NCBI GenBank assembly: GCA_028274925.1 | Contig: JAQCNR010000383.1 | Location: forward strand, 1 to 7,155 | Origin: Halovenus sp. | GTDB lineage: Archaea; Halobacteriota; Halobacteria; Halobacteriales; Haloarculaceae | Length of the DNA: 7,155 nucleotides | Reading direction: 5' to 3' | Part shown: in pieces, positions 1 to 5,492 of the stretch | Numbering within the stretch: position 1 is the first letter of the stretch | How the letters are laid out: every line of letters begins with the position of its first letter | Notes under the pieces: model-generated | The model's database searches: none | Told to the model about the DNA's origin: nothing | The model's input: the letters and a program-made list of their open reading frames with translations, nothing else | Made by a program: the position numbers and the translations under genes

Positions 1-2
1 CG

Positions 3-1373
3 TCGGTCGCGAGGACCGGGGAGGCTGAACGACTCACTGTCCATCGACTGCCCGCTACGGCGACGGTGTCGCCGGGAGAGTCATCCCGTGGACCCGATGC
101 GGTAGCGAGCGAAACGTCGGCGACGCCCGAGACAACGTCCTCGGGAGCATCGACAGGGGCGACGGGAGGGTCGTCGCTGCGGGTTGCACGACCGCGTGCC
201 GGCCAGCAACCCGACACACCCGGGACAGATCGGAACCGCTCCGGCGACAGTTCCCGAATTGCTGCCGAGGTGAGCGGACCGAGGGGCTCGAACCGCCTGC
301 ACCCGAGCTCGGACATGCGGACACTCGACACACCGAACGCACTCACGGCCACGTCGATGCCCAGCCGGACGGCTCTAGATGCCACCGCAACTGGCTCGAC
401 GGACACCCCGCAGACACACGTCTCGGAACGGAACTGGACTGGCCCGGCTCGTGACCCGCCCACGCAGGCGACGGGGACGGTCAGTCGACAGTCCTCGTAC
501 CCGGAATTCGTCACGACACAGCCAACGGCGGCCGAAGCCGGCCATACACCGTCGGGTGGATTCTCGACACCGCGTGACGGGACACTTAGCGTGGTATCGA
601 CAGACACAGCGATATCACGGTCACCTTCGGAGCCGAGCGGCGGCGACGCGCGAGCGGCGGGCTCGCAGGCGTCGGGTTCCACCGAACCGGCCGAACGTCC
701 GACGCCGACCGAGGGGACGGGCAACATGACAGGCCAACAGCGCTCCCAAGTGCAGTCACGAACGCTGCCCAATCCGCCCGGGGGCGCGCCGGACGCCGGC
801 AAGCAACCGACAGCGGCCGACCGAGAGCGGAACGGCAACGACCTGTCGCTCTCATACAGATATCAGGGTCCTCATAACCAGCAACGCCAGTCCGCTACCA
901 ACCGGCAACGACAGCGTACATCGGCCGAACAGTCGGCACGTCCGACACAGCAGCAACCGCCGACACAGAGCGGGCAACAGCGGAACGACGTGCCGAGTCC
1001 GCCAACGCAGTCCGGGCCACCAACACGCGACCCAGGGCCACAGGAGCAGGGATTGTCTGGTGACCAGGTCTGGTCCAGAGAGTCGCCGTACTCGGCTTCC
1101 GAAGAGTCATTACATTCCAACAGACAGCGAAACAATTACCCTGGTGCGCAGCATGAGCCAAAGGCACGGCCCAAACCACAACCACCCGATATCCCTGCAA
1201 CCAACGACCGACATCCAACGTCAGCAGGGAGGGAAGAACAACGGACGTCAGACGACATCGACCTCGGTGACGTACTCGCATCGCCGTCTGCGACCGACCG
1301 CATCGTCGGCAAACTGTATCGCGAATTCGAAAGGAAACTCGAACGGGAGAAGCGACGGAGGGGACTTAAATGA
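3..1373 (+). CDS. 5'-truncated, low-complexity Ser/Thr/Pro/Gln-rich protein preceding the CIS tube protein
   Basis: This reading frame is open from the first bases of the window to a TGA at 1371-1373. It has no in-frame ATG near its start, so the gene very probably begins upstream; GTG at 66 is only an internal candidate. At least 456 residues are visible. Nearly all of it is low-complexity and disordered-looking: Ser, Thr, Pro, Gly and Gln dominate, with Gln/Pro-rich stretches at about 935-1050 (PPTQSG occurs twice). There are no predicted membrane segments or cysteine motifs. The exception is the last ~40 codons (about 1252-1370), which read DIDLGDVLASP, then DRIVGKLYREFERK and a Lys/Arg/Glu-rich end, an obvious amphipathic charged helix. 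From memory, eCIS loci of other microbes also carry a long disordered protein with a similar charged helical C-terminus just before the LysM tube protein; that parallel was not verified. The four-base overlap with the next gene supports this frame and suggests a shared operon. The function is unknown; a structural or assembly role is inferred from position only. Confidence 0.75.
   Translation, partial: SVARTGEAERLTVHRLPATATVSPGESSRGPDAVASETSATPETTSSGASTGATGGSSLRVARPRAGQQPDTPGTDRNRSGDSSRIAAEVSGPRGSNRLHPSSDMRTLDTPNALTATSMPSRTALDATATGSTDTPQTHVSERNWTGPARDPPTQATGTVSRQSSYPEFVTTQPTAAEAGHTPSGGFSTPRDGTLSVVSTDTAISRSPSEPSGGDARAAGSQASGSTEPAERPTPTEGTGNMTGQQRSQVQSRTLPNPPGGAPDAGKQPTAADRERNGNDLSLSYRYQGPHNQQRQSATNRQRQRTSAEQSARPTQQQPPTQSGQQRNDVPSPPTQSGPPTRDPGPQEQGLSGDQVWSRESPYSASEESLHSNRQRNNYPGAQHEPKARPKPQPPDIPATNDRHPTSAGREEQRTSDDIDLGDVLASPSATDRIVGKLYREFERKLEREKRRRGLK
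1357..1363 (+). promoter_or_regulatory. Strong Shine-Dalgarno site inside the end of the upstream gene
   Basis: GGAGGGG lies six bases before the ATG at 1370, inside the last codons of the preceding gene. With the ATGA stop/start overlap this sets the start of the LysM gene and implies translational coupling of the two proteins. Confidence 0.7.
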
Positions 1374-2008
1374 CAAGTGGATCACTCGAGAAAGCGTATA
1401 TCAAGATAGTCAACGGAAAAAACTCGAATAAGAAGATTGAGTGTGCGTTCAATCCACAGGAGTACGAACTGAAAAAGAGCGTCGGGTACAGCGAACACAA
1501 AACGCTGTTGAACACTCCTATTACGCAGTTTACCAGCGGCGTCGCGGACACGCTATCGATGGAGCTGTTCTTCGATACGACGAAGACCGAAAAAGACGTC
1601 CGTGAACAGTACATCAAGAAGATAGACTGGCTGCTGGAAGTCGACGGCGAACTCCACGCGCCCCCACTGTGCCGGTTCGTGTGGGGCGGCGGGCTGGACT
1701 TCAAGGCACAGCTCGTCCAGGCAAACAAACGGTTTACAAGATTCCTCTCGGACGGGACGCCAGTGCGCGCGTGGGTCGATGTGACCTTCAAACAGTACAA
1801 AGAGTCCAAGCAGCAGAAATCCAAAATAAAACACGAGTCGACGGACAAAATGAAGGTGTGGACGGTGTCTGAAGGCGATACCCTCTGGCAGATTGCCGAA
1901 GAGGAATATAGCGACACCTCACATTGGCGGACTATTGCGAATGCGAACGACATCGATAACCCGCGAAATCTCGAGCCAGGGTCTAAACTGTCGCTTCCAC
2001 CGCTTTAA
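1370..2008 (+). CDS. Contractile injection system tube-associated LysM protein (Afp7-like)
   Basis: A structural protein of contractile injection systems, 212 residues. Residues ~5-145 match the CIS tube protein N-terminal family as I know it: EKAYIKIVNG at the start, CAFNPQEYELKKS (25-37), TLSMELFFDTTKTEKDVR (61-78), VDGELHAPPLCRFVWGGG (91-108) and RFTRFLSDGTPVRAWVDVTF (121-140). A Lys/Gln-rich hinge (141-160) leads to one LysM domain (163-209: VWTVSEGDTLWQIAEEEY, then an NDIDNPRNLEPGSKLSLP end). In Afp/PVC-type particles the equivalent protein sits at the junction between inner tube and baseplate/spike. LysM here is more likely a protein-assembly module than a peptidoglycan binder, since archaea lack murein; that is inference. 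The ATG is fixed by the ATGA overlap and the GGAGGGG site. The usual partner, a VgrG-like spike gene, does not follow; the next gene is on the opposite strand. Confidence 0.93.
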   Translation: MTSGSLEKAYIKIVNGKNSNKKIECAFNPQEYELKKSVGYSEHKTLLNTPITQFTSGVADTLSMELFFDTTKTEKDVREQYIKKIDWLLEVDGELHAPPLCRFVWGGGLDFKAQLVQANKRFTRFLSDGTPVRAWVDVTFKQYKESKQQKSKIKHESTDKMKVWTVSEGDTLWQIAEEEYSDTSHWRTIANANDIDNPRNLEPGSKLSLPPL

Positions 2009-2096
2009 TTACTTCCGCCATTTTGATACGTCAAATACGCTGTGCGAATCCAGCTATACAGGATATAACCGTAAATAATCCACCGAATGGAGCTAG

Positions 2097-2102
2097 TTTT
2101 TT
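2097..2102 (+). terminator. Possible T-run terminator downstream of the LysM gene
   Basis: A run of six T lies about 90 bases after the LysM stop codon, preceded by a smaller T4 run near 2030. Archaeal transcription often ends at T-rich stretches without a hairpin, so this is a reasonable end point for the structural operon, but the signal is short and unproven. Confidence 0.3.
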
Positions 2103-2118
2103 CAATCGGCTGGTCGCG

Positions 2119-2303
2119 TCACAAAGCGGTATGGAGTTTGTCTCTGGTGCTTTCAATTGAGAGGTCCTAGCTGATTGCTGTTTTCGTCGAACGCTGAGGC
2201 GGTTCGTCGAGGAACAATTGGGAGGTTTCTAGATCAGGTACGTCACCAGCCGAAGCTGGAGTATCGCCTCTAATTTCTTCTTTGTCCAACGCATCCACTG
2301 GTC
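2119..2303 (-). pseudogene. Probable relic of a transposase C-terminus
   Basis: Read on the minus strand from 2303, one frame gives DQWMRWTKKKLEAILQLRL followed by VTYLI and a stop. After a one-base shift a second frame continues with DLETSQLFLDEPPQRSTKTA, then IS, an in-frame stop, DLSIESTRDKLHTAL and a terminal stop (2119-2121). The two segments together resemble the C-terminal end of a haloarchaeal transposase, with a Trp/Lys-rich helix followed by a QRSTKTAIS-type tail. That resemblance is from memory and no element family is assigned. No terminal inverted repeats or target duplications were found nearby. It is shorter than any functional transposase and has at least one frameshift and one stop, so it would be inactive. 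Confidence 0.4.
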
Positions 2304-2533
2304 CTTACACCGGGCTGACTTCCCCCATCAGCCCATCGACGCCAGAGTCGGCGCGTCCCGGTGAATCGCGACAACAATCACCATGCGACGGATTGCCGTC
2401 GCTGTGTACCGTTACGCGTCAGACCGGGACCGACGGAACCGGACGAGACGACGCCAATCCGGACGAGTCCCGCAGTTAAGGCGTAGCCGACATTAGTGGG
2501 AGTCGACTGTGAGCGGAGGAAATATTCGAACAG

Positions 2534-4621
2534 CTACAGTTCTCTGGGCAACTCTCCGGGAGTGTCAGGCACGAGACCCGGTTTGTATTTAGAGTTGACA
2601 TCGAACGTAGATATCTTCCACGCACCGCTTCCTTTTTTCCAATTACCTTCCCAATGTTTATGCTTCTTTTCAGTGTTAAGCGTCCTCATAAACTTATCCA
2701 GGGACAGCGTTTTTGGCTCGTTATCTGGTCCCTGACCCTCTCTGTAGCCGACTATCTCTTTCTCCTCGTCGAAGGCATACACAAGGAGCATGTGCCACGA
2801 CCCATTAGGCATATGATTAGTGTTATCGTGATACACCCAGCTATTTGCCGCAATTAGCAACGGTAGTCCCCGCTGTCTGACAATTCCTTTAAATCTATCT
2901 TTAATATATGATAGATTACTTGCATATATTTTCGTGTAAGCGTCCTTCGAAGATGTTTCATTACCATCATCTACACCCTCATCTTCGTCGACTTCTGCGC
3001 CTTTCCAACCCTTCTTTGCGATATTTTTAATCCCTTCATTCTTACCGGCAGCTATTTTAATTAGATTTCTCGCGACAATTCTTCCAGCTTCCAGCTTTCT
3101 CAGCTGATTGGGGTTTCTGGAGGATGCCTCCGCTACTCCGAGATCCTCCATGAGTTTCATATAAGCTAACGCAAGTTCACCCAACGTTTTCTCGGTACCG
3201 TCCTTCTTGCTTCCCTTTTGTTGTTCCTGCGTAAGTATCGAGCTTATATCCTCTTTCACTAACTTTCTCGCTGCCCGTCGTATTTCTCGTTCAGTCCCTG
3301 TGCCGGATATTTTTGCATTATTTATCGCACCCTCGAAATGGTCGTTAGTGTACTCTTTCTCCCCATACCGCTTGAGAACCTGAATGAGACCGGTCGTATC
3401 CTTTCCTTCGACGACTAGCCCCGCCTGGATAGCCGCCAGCCAGCAAGCTTTGGGCGCCTCTTCGGCAACGCCGGGTACGCCATCCTCTCCTTCTAATCGT
3501 TTTTCAGCAATCTTCCACCACTCGCGGTTTTTTTCTTTCTCTCGTGCTTTTTCTTCTTCCAGCCGTTGTTTCTCTCTGTTCTCTTGTTCCTTCCGCACCC
3601 TCGCTTGGTCTCGTAACGCCCACGGATCCGTTTTGAACCGGTCAGACGGTGCTCCCTGTGCAGTCCTAGACCCCTGATTCGTCAGTGGTCTCGACGTCGA
3701 TGGTCTCGGCGCCGATGGTCCCGACGTCGGCGGTCTCCGTCCTGGCTGCAAGGGTGGGTCTTGCGACAGAATTCCGCGCTGTGGCGACCGTTGTCTCCCT
3801 GTCGCCGACTGTTGTAGTCTACTCGGTATCCTGGAGTTTTGTCCCGACCGTTCTATCGATTCAATCGGTGCCGCACCCACTGTCAGTCCCAGCCCCCCTC
3901 CCGGAACCATTCGCTGAACGTGTACGTCCGTCTCGCGCATACACTGAATATCTAGCTCGCCGCCGGCCATCACCCGCTGGGCGGTCTCCTCGGCCTCCCG
4001 TTCGAGCTCCGGGTCCGGGTCGATCTCTAACTCGACATCGTCTTGCGGGAGCATCGACACCGTCCCATCCGTTTGTTGCCGAACGTGGGCGAGTTCGTGC
4101 GCGATAACGTGCTGACCTTCCGCCGACGACGGGTCGTACTCGCCGCGATTGAACGCGACGTGGTTCCCGACGGTAAACGCTTTGGCGTTGATGTCTTCGG
4201 CGGCTTTGGCCGCTCGCGGGCCAGTGTGAACCTGGACGTCGCTGAAGTCCTCCCCCATCCGGGACTCCATCGTCCGTTGGACCGATGTCTCGAGCGAGTG
4301 ACCCGTCGAGGAAACGACTTTCCGGACGCTCTCGGGGACTTGCGCGTCGTCTTCGTCGAGTCCGTCGTGGTAGGCGTTGAGCCTGCTGCGGTGGACCGAG
4401 CGCTCGTTCCACAGGTCGATTTTGTTAGGAACAACGTCGCTGTCGGAGTCGTGTGACGCTCCACGCGACGATTGGCTGCGCGACGATGTCTTCCGCTGGA
4501 CCACGACACCAGCCGTACTCACCTTCCCAGTCCGAGCGTTCGCCGTCGAGAGCGTATCAGAGCTGCGTGCCGACTCGTCGGATTTCGACTCTCTCTTCGA
4601 GTCGGTCGGTCGAGACCGCAT
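2534..4621 (-). CDS. eCIS-core (DUF4157) protein with C-terminal papain-like putative effector domain
   Basis: A 695-residue, probably injected cargo protein. Residues 1-100 are polar and disordered. Residues ~106-185 form a clear DUF4157/eCIS-core domain: GEDFSDVQVHTGPRAAKAAE (123-142), AFTVGNHVAFNRGEYDPSSA (148-167) and the zinc-metallopeptidase motif HELAH (175-179), followed by the family's acidic EREAEETAQRVMAGG (207-221), which may supply the third ligand. VQR tripeptides occur at 41, 114 and 235. Residues ~255-335 are a Pro/Ser/Arg linker and ~337-378 a Lys/Arg/Glu coiled coil. The final ~310 residues contain KACWLAAIQAG (Cys393) and, much later, PLLIAANSW with SWHMLLVYAFD (His610), then EIVGYREGQGPD. 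This order of Cys in a helix, then His leading a hydrophobic strand, suggests a papain-like cysteine peptidase. The usual oxyanion Gln six residues before the Cys is Glu387 here. No signal peptide or membrane segment is seen. The start is the only in-frame ATG before an upstream stop and sits under a TATA-like box. DUF4157 assignment is firm; effector activity is inferred. Confidence 0.9.
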   Translation of the reverse strand: MRSRPTDSKRESKSDESARSSDTLSTANARTGKVSTAGVVVQRKTSSRSQSSRGASHDSDSDVVPNKIDLWNERSVHRSRLNAYHDGLDEDDAQVPESVRKVVSSTGHSLETSVQRTMESRMGEDFSDVQVHTGPRAAKAAEDINAKAFTVGNHVAFNRGEYDPSSAEGQHVIAHELAHVRQQTDGTVSMLPQDDVELEIDPDPELEREAEETAQRVMAGGELDIQCMRETDVHVQRMVPGGGLGLTVGAAPIESIERSGQNSRIPSRLQQSATGRQRSPQRGILSQDPPLQPGRRPPTSGPSAPRPSTSRPLTNQGSRTAQGAPSDRFKTDPWALRDQARVRKEQENREKQRLEEEKAREKEKNREWWKIAEKRLEGEDGVPGVAEEAPKACWLAAIQAGLVVEGKDTTGLIQVLKRYGEKEYTNDHFEGAINNAKISGTGTEREIRRAARKLVKEDISSILTQEQQKGSKKDGTEKTLGELALAYMKLMEDLGVAEASSRNPNQLRKLEAGRIVARNLIKIAAGKNEGIKNIAKKGWKGAEVDEDEGVDDGNETSSKDAYTKIYASNLSYIKDRFKGIVRQRGLPLLIAANSWVYHDNTNHMPNGSWHMLLVYAFDEEKEIVGYREGQGPDNEPKTLSLDKFMRTLNTEKKHKHWEGNWKKGSGAWKISTFDVNSKYKPGLVPDTPGELPREL

Positions 4622-4644
4622 TGTCTCGGTTTGTTCCCGCCTAC

Positions 4645-4653
4645 GATTTAATC
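4645..4653 (-). promoter_or_regulatory. Putative archaeal TATA box for the eCIS-core effector gene
   Basis: On the minus strand this reads GATTAAATC, with its core 26-31 bases before the ATG at 4621. That is the spacing expected for an archaeal TATA element driving a leaderless transcript. No Shine-Dalgarno sequence precedes the ATG, which fits. It would let this gene be transcribed independently of the upstream 195-residue gene, although read-through across the 162-base gap is possible. Confidence 0.45.
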
Positions 4654-4783
4654 TTTCCGTCCATCTCAGATAGTAAATTCAAGCAGACGACAGTCGTAGT
4701 TTGGTGTCTATAGTCAGTTGCAGATTGGCTTTGGGGTGCATCGACACCTCCCTGACGGTGTTCTTTGCGGTCGTCTCTAACTT

Positions 4784-5371
4784 TCACTCGTCTCCGGTAG
4801 CGTTCTCGGCCGCGGCCCCGCCCTCAGCAAGCACCGCGGGCGCACCGCTCCCGCCGGCGGTGTTGACGAGATGCTGTGCGAGCAGGTGCGTTTCCTCCCG
4901 ACCGAGCGAATCGCGGATATGCTGGCTGACAACGACATCTGTATCGAGGACGAACGCGTGCACACCGAGTGCCTCGGTCGCTTCGGTCGCTTTCTGCCCG
5001 GCGTGGAGACGGACATCTGCGACGGGCTGGCCAAGTTGTTCTTCGACTGCCGCTTTGACGTCGTTGCTCGGCGCTTCGCCGCCGGCGTCGAGCGCAGCAT
5101 GTGCAACATCGGGGAGGGCATCACCGGAGACAGTCACGAGGCTCGCTTGGTCAGCCTCAGAGGGGAGTAACTCGGCAATCGAGACCGGCTCCCGGTCCGG
5201 TTTCGGGTCTGCGACACCCGCCGGTGTCGCCTGCTCCTCATTGCTTTCGGACTGTGCCGGCGCAACACCGGCCGTCCGCTCTCCGGTGGACTGGTCTCGG
5301 TGTTCCGTTTCGGACGTCTTCTGTGCTGGATTCTCGTCGACCTCTCTGTCGGATGTCTTTTCGTAGCTCAT
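4784..5371 (-). CDS. Small protein with degenerate eCIS-core (DUF4157-like) domain lacking HExxH
   Basis: A 195-residue acidic protein (many Glu and Asp, Ala-rich). Residues 1-75 are polar and probably disordered. Residues ~88-172 follow the DUF4157/eCIS-core pattern: DVAHAALDAGGEAP, VEEQLGQPVADVRLHAG (109-125; compare RMGEDFSDVQVHTG in the neighbouring gene), KATEATEALGVHAFVLDTDV (127-146), then LLAQHLVNTAGG (163-174) where the family normally has LLAHELTHVVQQ. In that alignment HExxH becomes QHLVN, so the general-base Glu and both zinc-binding His are missing and the protein should be catalytically dead. The segment between the two motifs is also shortened. The last ~20 residues are an Ala/Gly/Glu tail. 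It is transcribed in the same direction as the eCIS-core effector and lies 162 bases upstream of it. It could be a loading adaptor, a decoy or a diverged cargo header. DUF4157 relatedness is read from motifs by eye. Confidence 0.85.
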   Translation of the reverse strand: MSYEKTSDREVDENPAQKTSETEHRDQSTGERTAGVAPAQSESNEEQATPAGVADPKPDREPVSIAELLPSEADQASLVTVSGDALPDVAHAALDAGGEAPSNDVKAAVEEQLGQPVADVRLHAGQKATEATEALGVHAFVLDTDVVVSQHIRDSLGREETHLLAQHLVNTAGGSGAPAVLAEGGAAAENATGDE

Positions 5372-5410
5372 GTGTCTCAGGACGATGTATGCGTTCTATC
5401 TCCCACACTG

Positions 5411-5416
5411 TTTAAA
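5411..5416 (-). promoter_or_regulatory. Putative TATA box for the minus-strand 195-residue gene
   Basis: TTTAAA lies 40 bases upstream of the ATG at 5371. This would place transcription start about 14-17 bases before the ATG. No obvious Shine-Dalgarno sequence is seen in that short leader. The hexamer is palindromic, so strand assignment rests on its distance from the gene. Confidence 0.4.
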
Positions 5417-5434
5417 TCATCTTTGGAGGTGTAC

Positions 5435-5440
5435 TTATAA
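5435..5440 (+). promoter_or_regulatory. Putative TATA box for the pentapeptide-repeat gene
   Basis: TTATAA within ACTTATAAGG lies about 53 bases upstream of the ATG at 5493. Transcription would start near 5465 and give a leader of roughly 25-30 bases that contains the AGGAG site. It lies only ~20 bases from the TTTAAA box used by the opposite gene, so the two promoters are nearly back to back. Confidence 0.4.
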
Positions 5441-5477
5441 GGTGATATAGTAGAGAAAAAACGTTTATTGCATTAAT

Positions 5478-5482
5478 AGGAG
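5478..5482 (+). promoter_or_regulatory. Ribosome binding site that decides the pentapeptide start
   Basis: AGGAG ends ten bases before the ATG at 5493. The nearer ATG at 5483 is in another frame and abuts the site, so 5493 is preferred. Confidence 0.45.
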
Positions 5483-5492
5483 ATGGATACGT

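Larger units (their letters stand above)
2009..2533. other. Gene-poor interval between convergent genes, with mobile-element debris
   Basis: These 525 bases lie between the plus-strand LysM gene and the minus-strand eCIS-core gene. I find no intact gene. T-rich runs just after 2008 could end plus-strand transcription. The middle (about 2119-2303) reads as a broken transposase tail on the minus strand. The part from about 2304 to 2500 has only short open stretches in several frames. These include a 65-codon TTG-started plus-strand frame (2282-2479) and a minus-strand stretch reading RYTATAIRRMVIVVAIHRD, which is in phase with the relic but separated from it by a stop. None has a convincing ribosome binding site or recognisable domain. 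Confidence 0.6.

Noticed and set aside
379..729. 116-codon Arg-rich plus-strand frame inside the disordered protein gene
   Set aside because: It is an out-of-frame by-product of GC-rich sequence with no ribosome binding site or domain.
1366..1953. 195-codon minus-strand open frame opposite the LysM gene
   Set aside because: The plus strand encodes an unmistakable CIS tube/LysM protein. The antisense frame is hydrophobic noise.
2282..2479. 65-codon TTG-started plus-strand frame in the gap
   Set aside because: It has a weak start codon, no ribosome binding site and low-complexity composition, and it overlaps the probable relic. Not supported as a gene.
3861..4412. 183-codon Arg-rich minus-strand frame inside the eCIS-core gene
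   Set aside because: It is an alternative frame of the same GC-rich strand, has extreme arginine content and overlaps the HELAH domain.
4701..5366. 221-codon plus-strand open frame opposite the 195-residue gene
   Set aside because: It is a Ser/Ala/Cys-rich shadow with no domain. The minus strand shows eCIS-core motifs and a matching promoter.
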